DNA of 64,000 nucleotides from Mycolicibacterium aurum (GCA_900078775.1 LT549889.1:1798001-1862000), one strand, 5' to 3'. Counted from the first letter of the stretch, positions 30,964 through 41,611 are shown. A program made the numbers and translations. The notes: generated from the letters alone by a model not told the origin.

Positions 30964-30967
<4 letters not shown>
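30173..30967 (-). CDS. Acyl-CoA thioesterase II-like double hot-dog protein
   Basis: A 264-residue TesB-like protein made of two hot-dog halves, expected to hydrolyse acyl-CoA thioesters. Readable parts are ASNWDSSIQHGSPPLALLTKAIE in the first half, where the HGGP-like element surrounds the substrate pocket, and FVFMNTDTAVHLHRAPRGNDFALRA in the second. The GTG at 30967 overlaps the recB-like stop (GTGA) and the C-terminus overlaps DinB, so three genes form one operon. Specificity unknown. Confidence 0.8.
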
Positions 30968-32787
<1,820 letters not shown>

Positions 32788-32791
32788 TCGG

Positions 32792-33088
32792 CTATTCGTC
32801 GGTGCTGCGGTGCAGGCCGCGCCGGGTGGACAGCAGGTCCATCTCCGGCCGAGCCGCGACCAGGCGCTCGGCGGCGTCGAGCACGTCCACCACGTGGGCG
32901 CGGTCGCCGGCCACCATCGCGATCCCGATCCCGGCACGGCGGTGCAGATCCTGATCCCCGGTCTCGGCCGCCGACACCGCGAACCGGCGGCGCAGTTCGG
33001 CGATCACCGGGCGGATCACCGAGCGCTTGGCCTTGAGCGAGTGCACATCGCCGAGCAGCACGTCACACTCCAGCCAGCCGATCCACAT
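32792..33088 (-). CDS. DUF503 family protein (Rv2117-like)
   Basis: A 98-residue ferredoxin-like-fold protein of the DUF503 family. The N-terminal WIGWLECDVLLGDVHSLKAKRSVIRPVIAELRRRF is the family signature (HSLKxKRxxxxxxxxxL). No membrane helix or metal motif. It lies 4 bp from the convergent trmI and 4 bp after lppK, with which it is probably co-transcribed. DUF503 genes often neighbour ribosome-assembly genes in other bacteria; nothing here shows its role. Confidence 0.88.
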   Translation of the reverse strand: MWIGWLECDVLLGDVHSLKAKRSVIRPVIAELRRRFAVSAAETGDQDLHRRAGIGIAMVAGDRAHVVDVLDAAERLVAARPEMDLLSTRRGLHRSTDE

Positions 33089-33092
33089 GCCG

Positions 33093-33623
33093 CTATCGTG
33101 GCGGATCGGGCGGCGGCTGCGGTCCCAGTTCCAGCAACTGATCGGCGGTGTCGCGGGTCAGCTGCCAGGCCCCCTCGTGCAGGGTGAACTGCATCGGGAA
33201 GGTGAACGGCGGGGACGGGTTCGCCGACTCGGCGGTCACGGTGGCCAGTACATCGCCGTAGTCGGTGGACGACCAGGCCAGGTCGGTGGCCCGGAAGGTC
33301 AGCGGGGCCAGACCGCCGTCGACGGTGGCCTTGGCAAAGCGATCCAGCGCGGCGCCGTCCTCGGCGGTGGCGTGCTGCACCAGCGGGACCTTCTGCGCAC
33401 CGGGAATCGAGGGATCGGCGAGCTTCTGCAGAACCGCGGTGAGGTCCTCCGGCGCCGGCAACGGCGCCTGCGGGGCCGCCTCCGGACCAGGGGTGGACGT
33501 CGAGAATGGTGACGGCTCGGGCATCGGCGGCACCGGCTCGTCCCCGCAGCCCGACACTCCGAGCGCCACCACCACGATGGTGGCGCTCAGCACCGTTGCG
33601 GGCAGCGCGGCGAGGCGGCGCAT
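33093..33623 (-). CDS. lppK: Lipoprotein LppK-like (MTB12 domain)
   Basis: A 176-residue lipoprotein. MRRLAALPATVLSATIVVVALGVSGC gives a classic signal with lipobox VSGC and acylated C26. A proline-rich linker precedes a domain shared with the mycobacterial secreted antigen MTB12 (TFRATDLAWSSTDYGDVLATVTAE, FTLHEGAWQLTRDTA). Position matches Rv2116 (LppK). The neighbouring gene encodes a second, non-lipidated member of the same domain family. Function unknown; surface location is predicted. Confidence 0.85.
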   Translation of the reverse strand: MRRLAALPATVLSATIVVVALGVSGCGDEPVPPMPEPSPFSTSTPGPEAAPQAPLPAPEDLTAVLQKLADPSIPGAQKVPLVQHATAEDGAALDRFAKATVDGGLAPLTFRATDLAWSSTDYGDVLATVTAESANPSPPFTFPMQFTLHEGAWQLTRDTADQLLELGPQPPPDPPR

Positions 33624-33635
33624 CTCCGGTGGGGG

Positions 33636-34130
33636 TCAGCCGACCGCCGAGAGCAGCGCCATGGCGGACTGCTTGGAGACCTGCCAGCCGGTAGGGCTCG
33701 GGCCGGCGACGAAGGTGACGCCCTGGGTGGCGGTGCCGCCGGTGGCCGCGGTGGCGGTCACGTTCGCGGTGGCGATCGGGCCGTTGACGTCGATGTCGGC
33801 GACGTTGAAGGTCAGCGGGAACTGCCCCTTGGCGGCCGCGTTGCTGTAGGCGCGGTCGGCGGCGATGGTCTCGATGCGGCCCATCCCACCCTCGATGAAC
33901 ACCTTCTTGCCGGCGAATCCACCGGGGCCGGCGAGCCCGGCCAGGGTCTGCACCAGCGGGGCCTGCAGATCCGGCGCGGGGGCCTGCGGCAGCGGGGCGT
34001 CCCATACGACCGGTGTGATGGCCGGGGCGGCGCCGGACGCAACGGACGTCACACCCGCGGTCGCTGCGGTAACGAGGCCGGCGGCTGCCGCGCTGGTTAC
34101 GAAGCCGATTGCGAGGGTTTTGAAGATCAC
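33636..34130 (-). CDS. MTB12-like secreted protein
   Basis: A 164-residue protein with a Sec-type signal (MIFKTLAIGFVTSAAAAGLVTAA...) lacking a lipobox cysteine, so it should be released or loosely wall-bound. After a proline/alanine linker the MTB12 domain follows, with FPLTFNVADIDVNGPIATANVTATAA aligning with the matching part of LppK and a C-terminal GWQVSKQSAMALL. It precedes lppK by 12 bp and the pair looks like a tandem duplication with different export fates. Homologues of MTB12 (CFP-2) are abundant culture-filtrate antigens in mycobacteria. Confidence 0.82.
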   Translation of the reverse strand: MIFKTLAIGFVTSAAAAGLVTAATAGVTSVASGAAPAITPVVWDAPLPQAPAPDLQAPLVQTLAGLAGPGGFAGKKVFIEGGMGRIETIAADRAYSNAAAKGQFPLTFNVADIDVNGPIATANVTATAATGGTATQGVTFVAGPSPTGWQVSKQSAMALLSAVG

Positions 34131-34275
34131 GGTGGGCCTTTCAATGGGGCAAACTCATCAAGGAGGTTAACAGCGTTGCGGGTGTGTCGAATTCCTAGAG
34201 CACACACAAACGTTGAATCGCCGGTAGCGTTGATGGTGTTACTGCACCAACATTCGGTGCGGGAGGGAGCGCAAC

Positions 34276-36111
34276 ATGAGTGAGTCCGAGCGTTCTGGAA
34301 GTTTCGGAACACCCCACGAATCGAACATGTCCGCCGAGGACGCCGCCGAGCTGGAGCGGTTGCGCCGGGAAGCCGCCGCGCTGCGTGAACAGCTCGAGGG
34401 GGCCGTCGGGCAGTCCAGTGGGTTGCGAACCGCCCGCGACATCCAGCAACTCGAGGCTCGGATCGACTCCTTGGCGGCCCGCAACGCCAAGCTGATGGAC
34501 ACCCTCAAGGAGGCCCGCCAGCAGCTGCTCGCACTGCGGGAGGAAGTGGACCGGCTGGGTCAGCCGCCGAGCGGTTACGGCGTGCTGCTCGCGACCTACG
34601 AGGACGAGACGGTCGACGTCTTCACCTCGGGCCGCAAGATGCGGCTGACGCTGTCCCCGAACATCGACGCCGCGGTCCTCAAGCAGGGCCAGACCGTACG
34701 CCTCAACGAGGCGCTGACCGTGGTGGAGGCGGGCGCCTTCGAAGCGGTCGGTGAGATCAGTACGCTGCGCGAGATCCTGGACGACGGGCACCGCGCGCTG
34801 GTGGTCGGGCACGCCGACGAGGAACGCATCGTGTGGCTGGCCGAACCGCTCATTGCCGAGGGCTTCCTGCCCAAGGGCGCCGAGGTGGAGCCGACCGTCG
34901 ACGGGGAGCCGCCCCGCAAGCTGCGCCCGGGTGACTCACTGCTGGTCGACACCAAGGCCGGGTACGCCTTCGAACGGATCCCCAAGGCCGAGGTCGAGGA
35001 CTTGGTGCTGGAGGAGGTGCCCGACGTCAGCTACGGCGACATCGGCGGCCTGACCCGCCAGATCGAACAGATCCGCGACGCCGTGGAGCTGCCCTTCCTG
35101 CACAAGGACCTGTACCGGGAGTACGCGCTGCGCCCACCCAAGGGTGTGCTGCTCTACGGTCCGCCCGGCTGCGGTAAGACGCTGATCGCCAAGGCGGTGG
35201 CCAACTCGCTGGCCAAGAAGATGGCCGAGTTGCGCGGCGAGGATTCCCGCGAGGCGAAGTCGTACTTCCTGAACATCAAGGGCCCCGAGCTGCTGAACAA
35301 GTTCGTCGGCGAGACCGAGCGGCACATCCGGCTGATCTTCCAGCGGGCCCGGGAAAAGGCCTCCGAGGGCACCCCGGTGATCGTGTTCTTCGACGAGATG
35401 GACTCGATCTTCCGGACCCGCGGTACGGGTGTGAGCTCGGATGTGGAGACCACCGTGGTGCCGCAGTTGCTGTCGGAGATCGACGGCGTCGAGGGCCTGG
35501 AGAACGTCATCGTCATCGGCGCCTCCAACCGCGAGGACATGATCGACCCGGCCATCCTGCGGCCCGGCCGGCTGGACGTGAAGATCAAGATCGAGCGTCC
35601 CGACGCGGAGGCTGCCCAGGACATCTTCAGCAAGTACCTCACTGAGGATCTGCCGATCAATGACGACGATCTGGCCGAGTTCGTGGGTGACCGCGCGCTG
35701 ACGATCAAGACGATGATCGAGAAGGTCGTGGACCGGATGTACGCCGAGATCGACGACAACCGGTTCCTGGAGGTCACCTACGCCAACGGTGACAAGGAAG
35801 TCATGTACTTCAAGGACTTCAACTCCGGCGCGATGATCCAGAACGTGGTGGACCGGGCGAAGAAGTACGCGATCAAGTCGGTGCTGGAGACCGGGCAGAA
35901 GGGTCTGCGCATCCAGCACCTGCTCGACTCGATCGTCGACGAGTTCGCCGAGAACGAGGATCTGCCGAACACCACGAATCCCGATGACTGGGCCCGCATC
36001 TCGGGCAAGAAGGGGGAGCGGATCGTCTACATCCGCACCCTGGTCACCGGGAAGAGCTCGTCGGCCAGCCGGGCCATCGACACCGAGTCGAACCTGGGGC
36101 AGTACCTCTAA
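34276..36111 (+). CDS. mpa: Mycobacterial proteasome ATPase Mpa/ARC
   Basis: A 611-residue hexameric AAA+ unfoldase that captures pupylated proteins and feeds them to the 20S proteasome. A coiled-coil occupies about residues 18-90 ([17 protein letters not shown]..., which binds Pup), then the interdomain OB region, then the AAA module with Walker A GPPGCGKT (295-302), Walker B FFDEMD (D373, E374) and the arginine-finger segment [10 protein letters not shown]. The C-terminus is QYL, the motif that docks into the proteasome ring. GGGAGGG precedes the ATG. It is separated from dop and the proteasome genes by about 8 kb here. Confidence 0.98.
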   Translation: MSESERSGSFGTPHESNMSAEDAAELERLRREAAALREQLEGAVGQSSGLRTARDIQQLEARIDSLAARNAKLMDTLKEARQQLLALREEVDRLGQPPSGYGVLLATYEDETVDVFTSGRKMRLTLSPNIDAAVLKQGQTVRLNEALTVVEAGAFEAVGEISTLREILDDGHRALVVGHADEERIVWLAEPLIAEGFLPKGAEVEPTVDGEPPRKLRPGDSLLVDTKAGYAFERIPKAEVEDLVLEEVPDVSYGDIGGLTRQIEQIRDAVELPFLHKDLYREYALRPPKGVLLYGPPGCGKTLIAKAVANSLAKKMAELRGEDSREAKSYFLNIKGPELLNKFVGETERHIRLIFQRAREKASEGTPVIVFFDEMDSIFRTRGTGVSSDVETTVVPQLLSEIDGVEGLENVIVIGASNREDMIDPAILRPGRLDVKIKIERPDAEAAQDIFSKYLTEDLPINDDDLAEFVGDRALTIKTMIEKVVDRMYAEIDDNRFLEVTYANGDKEVMYFKDFNSGAMIQNVVDRAKKYAIKSVLETGQKGLRIQHLLDSIVDEFAENEDLPNTTNPDDWARISGKKGERIVYIRTLVTGKSSSASRAIDTESNLGQYL

Positions 36112-36129
36112 CCGTCAGCGACCCCGGCG

Positions 36130-36167
36130 GCGAGCGCGCGGAGCTCATCGAGCACCAGCGCGCTCGC
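36130..36167. terminator. Hairpin between mpa and the convergent membrane gene
   Basis: GCGAGCGCGC (36130-36139) pairs perfectly with GCGCGCTCGC (36158-36167) across an 18-nt loop, in the 70-bp gap between two convergent genes. Confidence 0.55.
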
Positions 36168-36181
36168 TGGCGGGTGTCGGC

Positions 36182-37396
36182 TCAGGCCGCGGCTTCGAGC
36201 TCGAGGTAGGCGTCCCGGCCGGCCAGGCTGACGGCCACATCGGCGATCAGCGGCTCGAAGAAGCGTTGCCGGTACAACGGGTCGACGCTGGTGCTGACGG
36301 TGAAGTACAGCCCGGACAGCACCGCCACGAACAGCGAGGTGTGTACCACCGTCTGCGGGATGGGCAGATGCACCCCGAACCACGTTCCCGCACAGGGTGG
36401 TTGGCCGAACTGGCAGGCCTGTTCACTGGACCACAGCACGGTCACCTCATACGGGATGGCGATGATGCCCAGTGCCAGGAAGAACGCGAACAGCCCGGCG
36501 GTGAACAGCACCACCTGGATCGCCTGGGACACCACCATGACCGCGACCACGTTGATCTGCTCGGCCCGGGACAGCGGTGTGCGCGCCGCCGGGACACCGG
36601 CGAACGGGGTGCCGGCCAGCAGCCGGGCCGGATCGGCCCCGCCCGCACGGTCCTCCCGCAGCGCCTGCACCTCGTCGCGGATCGTGGTGACCATGAAGAC
36701 CAGGGCCACAAGCGCCAGGAAACCCACTGTCTCCCAGAGCCGTTGGCGGGTCATCCGAGCCGACAGCTGCCACAGCTCACCGGTGAAATAGACCACCACC
36801 GTCAGCATCAGCAGCGGCAGCGCCCGGCTCATCAGCGCGCCGAGCGCACCCAACTGCACCCAGGCGAACCGGAAGGCCCAGGCTGCGATCGACCCGAACC
36901 CCAGATACGTCAGCCAGATCGCCAGCGCCGAGATCAGCACGAACAGCGGCACTTCCGCGGCCGCCGCGGCCGACCAGCCGCTGACCGTCACCGGCATCAC
37001 CACCACGAAGACGGCCATCACCGACCAGGCGCCCCATCGCCGGGCCGCCTCGCCGAGCGCGGTGGACCGCCGGTGCAATGCGTAGAGCACGAACGGGGCA
37101 GCCAGCAGGGCCGCCACGATGACACCCAGGCGCAGCACGTAGCCGTAGTCGGTGTGCTGTCCGGTGAGTTCGGCCAGCAGCATCGTCAGGGCCGTCAGGG
37201 CGCCGACCGAACTGATCATCGGCGCCGACCGTTGAATCAGGCTGCGCGAGCGCACCCGACGGGTGAGCACCAACGGCAGCCCGCGCTGCAGGAACCATTC
37301 CTGCACGTGCACGTGCACGTGCTCGTTCTCGGCGCGGGGTGTGGAGTCGGGCACCGCCACATTGTGCGGGATGTACGCCCGTTCGGTGCGGTACAT
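36182..37396 (-). CDS. Integral membrane protein, paralogue 1 (Rv2113-like)
   Basis: A protein of about 404 residues with seven or eight hydrophobic helices. After a polar N-terminus with a VHVHVQ run comes EWFLQRGLPLVLTRRVRSRSLIQRSAPM, then alternating helices and basic loops, and a C-terminus ending in VDPLYRQRFFEPLIADVAVSLAGRDAYLELE. The 39556-40698 gene shares the same landmarks (WFLRRGLPAVL, PL-G-PFEGLPA, DPLIRDL), so the two are paralogues. One homologue sits here in H37Rv (Rv2113). No transport or enzyme motif was recognised. It diverges from the kinase gene with a spacer of about 40 bp, suggesting shared control. Start codon uncertain. Confidence 0.75.
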   Translation of the reverse strand: MYRTERAYIPHNVAVPDSTPRAENEHVHVHVQEWFLQRGLPLVLTRRVRSRSLIQRSAPMISSVGALTALTMLLAELTGQHTDYGYVLRLGVIVAALLAAPFVLYALHRRSTALGEAARRWGAWSVMAVFVVVMPVTVSGWSAAAAAEVPLFVLISALAIWLTYLGFGSIAAWAFRFAWVQLGALGALMSRALPLLMLTVVVYFTGELWQLSARMTRQRLWETVGFLALVALVFMVTTIRDEVQALREDRAGGADPARLLAGTPFAGVPAARTPLSRAEQINVVAVMVVSQAIQVVLFTAGLFAFFLALGIIAIPYEVTVLWSSEQACQFGQPPCAGTWFGVHLPIPQTVVHTSLFVAVLSGLYFTVSTSVDPLYRQRFFEPLIADVAVSLAGRDAYLELEAAA

Positions 37397-37435
37397 CGAT
37401 GATCACGTCGCGCAGCCATGAGGCACAGTGGACGC

Positions 37436-38842
37436 ATGCGACGTGGACTGGCCCGCCCCGGCAGTTGGGGTATCTCGGCGCGTTCGGCGTTCGTCGCGGC
37501 CAGTGTGGTGTTCGTCGCGCTCGGTGTGACGGGCATCGTGTTGGCCGGTGTGCTGTACCGGTCGATGCTCAGCGAGGTCGACAATGCCGCCGCCGAACGG
37601 GTGGCCCGGGCCGCCGCGGTCATCACCACACACGGTCCGGCCGGGCTCGACGACCAACTGCTCAGCACCGATTCGCGGATCCTGGCGGTCCAGGTGATCG
37701 GCACCGACGGGACGGTGCTGCGCCGGTCCCCGGGGGCACCGGCCGCACCGTTGATCCCGGTCGGCGAGCTCGGGGCCGGCCCGCGGATCGGGATGCCCGA
37801 ACATGATTCACCGTTCGGCCCGATCCGGTTCAGCGCGCAGACGGTGACCGGCCCGGACGACTCGCCCTACACGGTGGTGGTCGGGGAGGGCAGCCCGCTG
37901 GTGCTGTCCACGGTCGGCACGGTGGTGACCGCGCTGGTGGTGGCCGCGCCGGTGGTGATCGCGGTATCGGCCGCCGCGACATACCTGTTGGTGCGTCGGT
38001 CGATGCGTTCGGTCGACGAGATCCGGTCCCGGGTCGCCGCCATCACCACCTCCGATCTGACCGAACGGGTTCCGGTGCCCGACCGCCGCGACGAGATCGC
38101 GGCGCTGGCGGTGACGATGAACGAGATGCTGGCCCGCGTGGAGGCCGGGCACGCCGCCCAGCAGCGGTTCGTCGGTGACGCCTCCCACGAACTGCGCAGC
38201 CCGCTGGCGACCATCATCTCGGCACTGGAGGTGGTCCAGGCGCACCCCGATCTGCTCAACGCCGATCTGGCCGAGCACACCCTGATGCCCGAGGCGCAGC
38301 GGATGCGCTCGCTGATCGACGATCTGCTGCTGCTGGCCCGCGCCGACGAACAGGGCTGGAACATCCGGCACGTGGACGTGGACCTCGACGACCTGGCCGC
38401 CGGCCAGATCGAGCGGACCCGCCGTGAGCACCCCCTGAAGGTGACCGCCACCCTCACCCCGGCCCGGGTGACCGGGGATCCCGGGGCGCTGGCGCGGGTG
38501 CTGCGCAATCTGCTGGATAACGCTGCGCGGCACGCGACCTCGGTGGTCGAGGTCGACCTGCGCCGGGACGGCTCCGAGGTGCTGCTCACCATCGGCGACG
38601 ATGGTCCGGGGATTCCCGAACCCGACCGGCTGCGCGTATTCGACCGGTTCGTGCGTCTCGACGAGGGCCGATCGCGCGGCGCCGGCGGCACCGGGCTGGG
38701 GTTGGCGATCGTCTCGGAGATCGTTGCCGCGCATCTGGGGCAGGTCCGAATCGAGGATCGACCGGGCGGCGGGACGCGGGCGGTGGTGCAGCTGGCGTCC
38801 GTCGAGGCGGGGACCGATCAGTGGTCGGCGGTCAACCGGTAA
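37436..38842 (+). CDS. Sensor histidine kinase
   Basis: A kinase of about 468 residues. Helix 1 (FVAASVVFVALGVTGIVLAGVLY) and helix 2 (TVVTALVVAAPVVIAVSAAATYLLV) enclose an extracytoplasmic sensor of roughly 110 residues; a HAMP domain follows. The phosphorylation site is H251 in DASHELRSPLAT, then the N-box RNLLDNAARHA, G1 DDGPGIP and G2 GTGLGLAIV. ATG 37436 is favoured by a CACAGT hexamer 6 nt upstream; ATG 37418 adds six residues. Its last 25 bp overlap the end of the response regulator on the other strand. The signal is unknown; its position suggests envelope or osmotic stress. Confidence 0.93.
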   Translation: MRRGLARPGSWGISARSAFVAASVVFVALGVTGIVLAGVLYRSMLSEVDNAAAERVARAAAVITTHGPAGLDDQLLSTDSRILAVQVIGTDGTVLRRSPGAPAAPLIPVGELGAGPRIGMPEHDSPFGPIRFSAQTVTGPDDSPYTVVVGEGSPLVLSTVGTVVTALVVAAPVVIAVSAAATYLLVRRSMRSVDEIRSRVAAITTSDLTERVPVPDRRDEIAALAVTMNEMLARVEAGHAAQQRFVGDASHELRSPLATIISALEVVQAHPDLLNADLAEHTLMPEAQRMRSLIDDLLLLARADEQGWNIRHVDVDLDDLAAGQIERTRREHPLKVTATLTPARVTGDPGALARVLRNLLDNAARHATSVVEVDLRRDGSEVLLTIGDDGPGIPEPDRLRVFDRFVRLDEGRSRGAGGTGLGLAIVSEIVAAHLGQVRIEDRPGGGTRAVVQLASVEAGTDQWSAVNR

Positions 38843-39492
38843 CCGACGCCGCGGATGGTCTCGATGGTATTGGTACCGAACGGAATATCGATCTTGCGGC
38901 GCACATAGCCGACATAGACCTCGACGACGTTGTCCGGCCCGTCGTGATGCGCATCCCAGACGTTGTGCAGGATGTCGGCCTTGGTCACCGCGATGTTCTT
39001 GTTGCGCATCAGGTACTCCAGCACCCCGTACTCGCGCGGGGTCAGTGACAGCACCTTGTCCCCGCGGGCCACCGTGCGCCGCCCGGGGTCCAGCGTCAGG
39101 TCGCCCGCGGTGAGCACCGGCGGGGTGTGTGGGGCGGCCCGCCGGACCAGGGCCCGCAGCCGGGCCAGCAGCACGATGAACGAAAACGGTTTGGTCAGAT
39201 AGTCATCCGCCCCGAGATCGAAGGCGTCGGTCTGGTCGTACTCGCCGTCCTTGGCGGTCAGCATCAGCACCGGCGTCCAGACCTCCCGGGCCCGCATCCG
39301 GCGCAGCACCTCGTAGCCGTTGAGACCCGGCAGCATGATGTCGAGCACGATGACGTCGAAGTCGTTCTCGGTGGCCTGCCACAGGCCTTCGATACCGTTG
39401 GCCGCCTCGACCACCGAGAATCCTTCGGCACGCAGTCCGATGGCAAGGGTGGAACTCAGCCGGGGTTCGTCCTCGACGATCAGCACTCTCAT
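38818..39492 (-). CDS. OmpR/PhoB-family response regulator
   Basis: A 224-residue regulator. The receiver domain has the acidic pocket E7-D8, phospho-acceptor D51 in VLDIMLPG, the switch threonine in LTAKDG and lysine in TKPF. The winged-helix DNA-binding domain ends with VEVYVGYVRRKIDIPFGTNTIETIRGVGYRL, typical of the OmpR family, which binds tandem direct repeats. The ATG at 39492 begins MRVLIVEDE. It lies 63 bp after membrane paralogue 2 on the same strand and is convergent with its presumed kinase, an unusual arrangement for a cognate pair. Confidence 0.95.
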   Translation of the reverse strand: MRVLIVEDEPRLSSTLAIGLRAEGFSVVEAANGIEGLWQATENDFDVIVLDIMLPGLNGYEVLRRMRAREVWTPVLMLTAKDGEYDQTDAFDLGADDYLTKPFSFIVLLARLRALVRRAAPHTPPVLTAGDLTLDPGRRTVARGDKVLSLTPREYGVLEYLMRNKNIAVTKADILHNVWDAHHDGPDNVVEVYVGYVRRKIDIPFGTNTIETIRGVGYRLTADH

Positions 39493-39555
39493 AACGTCTC
39501 CATGTCTACCGCGTCCAGGCACCGCTCGGCACGCCACGGGTCCGTGCCGCGGACG

Positions 39556-40698
39556 TCACTCGGGGCGGATCGCGGTCCGTTCGGACAGCCGGTACCGGTC
39601 GCGGGCGTCCAGGGTGACCCGCAGATCCCGGATCAACGGGTCGAGGAACTGGGCGCGGTAGTCGCCGTCGCCGACGGCCCGGGCGCTGATGTACATGAAG
39701 GTCAGGGCGGCCAGGAACATCGAGATCTGGATTAGCGCCTCCGGCACCGGCAGGGTCATCCCGAACAGGGTGCCCTCGCTCGATCCGTGGCGCGTCCACT
39801 CCGCCAGCAGTGCGGGATTCAGCAGGATGAGGCCGAGCACGAAGAAGATGAGGCCGGTGACGAAGGCCACCATCAGCACCTGCAGCACCTGGGAGGCGAC
39901 CAGCACGAAGACCACGTTGAGGCGCTCGATGCGGGTGATGGGAACCCGGCGATCGGGCGCGGGCAACCCCTCGAACGGAGTGCCCCGCAGCCCCGGGTCG
40001 TCCCCGCTGGGGCGCTCGGTGGTGGTCAGCATCGGGCGGACCCGCTCGACGCTGGCCGATGTGACGAATGCCACCGCGATCAGGCCGAGAAACACGAGGG
40101 CCAGAATCAGCCGGGTGCGGCTGACCAGGCTGGCCATCAGCCACATATAGGTGTTGAAGAAGGCCAGCACGGTCAGCAGCATGACCGGCAGCGCCCGCAC
40201 GAACAGGTTGCCCGCGGAGGCCAGGTTGTGCGCGGTGGCGTCCAGCGCCCAACCCAGGATGGCGCCCACTCCCGAGGCGGTGAGCGCCAGGATCACCGCG
40301 ATGACCACGCCGACGTAGACGAGGTCGATCACGATCCGCGGAGTGGGCCCACCGAACACCGCCCCGAGCACCGAGGCGAGCACTGCGATCCCGGCCGCGA
40401 CCGTCCGGTGCCGCGAGCTGGTCGACCGGGACACCCACCAGCCCACCGCGGCCGCCACCGGCAGCACCAGGACCAGCAGCGCGAGGATGAACCATTCGTC
40501 ACGGGTCGGCCGGCCGGCGATGTCGATGGTGTGTTCGTCGGTGAGCGCGACCACCGCGATCGAGTTGACCATGAACACCGCGAACGCGGCGAGCGCCGGG
40601 GCCGACCGGGGCCACAGCCGGCTGGCCAGCGCGCCCGGCGGGAGCACCGCGGGCAGTCCCCGGCGCAGGAACCATGCGTGTGCCTCGATGCGTTGCAC
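39556..40698 (-). CDS. Integral membrane protein, paralogue 2 (Rv2113-like)
   Basis: A protein of about 380 residues with some eight hydrophobic helices, sharing with the 36182-37396 gene the start WFLRRGLPAVL, a central loop ending GTPFEGLPAPDRRVPITRIERLNVVFVLVASQVLQVLM, and a C-terminus FLDPLIRDLRVTLDARDRY. GGAGG lies 4 nt before GTG 40698, where homology starts, so the ATG at 40818 is not used. It is first in an operon with the response regulator and is transcribed away from ectA across a shared intergenic region. It could be a sensor accessory or a regulated envelope component; no biochemical motif was seen. Confidence 0.75.
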   Translation of the reverse strand: MQRIEAHAWFLRRGLPAVLPPGALASRLWPRSAPALAAFAVFMVNSIAVVALTDEHTIDIAGRPTRDEWFILALLVLVLPVAAAVGWWVSRSTSSRHRTVAAGIAVLASVLGAVFGGPTPRIVIDLVYVGVVIAVILALTASGVGAILGWALDATAHNLASAGNLFVRALPVMLLTVLAFFNTYMWLMASLVSRTRLILALVFLGLIAVAFVTSASVERVRPMLTTTERPSGDDPGLRGTPFEGLPAPDRRVPITRIERLNVVFVLVASQVLQVLMVAFVTGLIFFVLGLILLNPALLAEWTRHGSSEGTLFGMTLPVPEALIQISMFLAALTFMYISARAVGDGDYRAQFLDPLIRDLRVTLDARDRYRLSERTAIRPE

Positions 40699-41032
40699 GA
40701 CACCTCCGATGAACTCTGGTGGGCCTCGAATGGTAGTCACTTTCGCGGCCGAAGTAGCGGTGTCGGAGCCGGTGAATTTTCTCGACCGGGGACGGATTAA
40801 GAGTGTGATCCGAATCATGTTTAGATAACGTTTCGATAACGTTCAAGATTAATCGGCGCGACCGTCAATCCTGGCGTTCTCGCAGGTGATCACGGAAGAA
40901 GCTGCGGTAGCCACAGCCAGATCCGGCGTGTCCCACCTTGATTCGTGATCCCCGGTGTGGATACGTTCGACAACACCGAAGACCTGAAACGCAATGTGAT
41001 CGATGACTGCTCGGTGGTGACTTTTACTGAAT
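40699..41032. other. Divergent promoter region, ectABCD versus membrane protein/regulator operon
   Basis: This 334-bp spacer is visibly richer in A/T than its surroundings and contains no credible gene. It holds an 11-bp tandem direct repeat (listed separately) and a possible ectA promoter, TTGATT (40938-40943) and TACGTT (40962-40967) with an 18-nt gap. No Shine-Dalgarno sequence precedes ectA. One operator here could control both the ectoine operon and the response regulator's own operon. Confidence 0.55.
40824..40845. promoter_or_regulatory. Tandem 11-bp direct repeat, candidate OmpR-type operator
   Basis: GATAACGTTTC (40824-40834) is followed at once by GATAACGTTCA (40835-40845), so GATAACGTT recurs with a period of 11 bp, one helical turn. 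OmpR/PhoB-type regulators bind head-to-tail dimers on repeats with this spacing. It lies about 126 bp from the membrane-protein start and 188 bp from the ectA start. Confidence 0.5.
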
Positions 41033-41611
41033 ATGAACGGCATACAAAACGCTCCGGATGATCGAATTCGGGCATATAAATCCGCGGCAACCGCCGTGCA
41101 GGACCGGCCGATCGTGTTACGGCGTCCGCGCGGATCCGATGCCATCGCAATTCGCGATCTGGTGGCCGAGACCGGGGTCCTGGACCTCAATTCCACGTAC
41201 GCATATCTGCTGCTGGCGACCGACTTCGCCGATACCTCCGTCGTCGCCGAAAGCGACGGTGACCTGCGCGGATTCATCACCGGATTCCAGCCACCGACCC
41301 GGCCGGACGTGCTGTTCGTCTGGCAGGTCGCGGTCGCCCCGGGCGCGCAGCGCGGTGGGCTCGCCGCGGCGATGCTGGACAGCCTGGTCGAGCATGTCCG
41401 AACCCAGCGCGGCCAGGCGCCGGTCACGGTCGAGGCCACCGTATCGCCGGGTAATGCGAGCTCGCGGGCCTTCTTCGGTGCGTTCGCCCGCCGGCACGGC
41501 GTCGCGCTGTCCGAGCATCCGCACTTCACCGCCGCGCAACTCGATCCCGATCAGGCGCACGAGGACGAACCGCTGCTGCGGATCGGCCCGATCGGCACCG
41601 CGCCCGCCTGA
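41033..41611 (+). CDS. ectA: L-2,4-diaminobutyrate acetyltransferase
   Basis: A protein of up to 192 residues of the GNAT family that acetylates diaminobutyrate, the second step of ectoine synthesis. Landmarks of EctA are LDLNSTYAYLLLATDFADTSVVAE near residue 52, GFQPPTRPDVLFVWQVAV, the acetyl-CoA loop PGAQRGGLAAAML and a final PEHPHFTAAQL-type segment. The first 20 residues are not conserved and no ribosome-binding site precedes ATG 41033; a GTG at 41096 is possible. First gene of ectABCD. Confidence 0.93.
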   Translation: MNGIQNAPDDRIRAYKSAATAVQDRPIVLRRPRGSDAIAIRDLVAETGVLDLNSTYAYLLLATDFADTSVVAESDGDLRGFITGFQPPTRPDVLFVWQVAVAPGAQRGGLAAAMLDSLVEHVRTQRGQAPVTVEATVSPGNASSRAFFGAFARRHGVALSEHPHFTAAQLDPDQAHEDEPLLRIGPIGTAPA

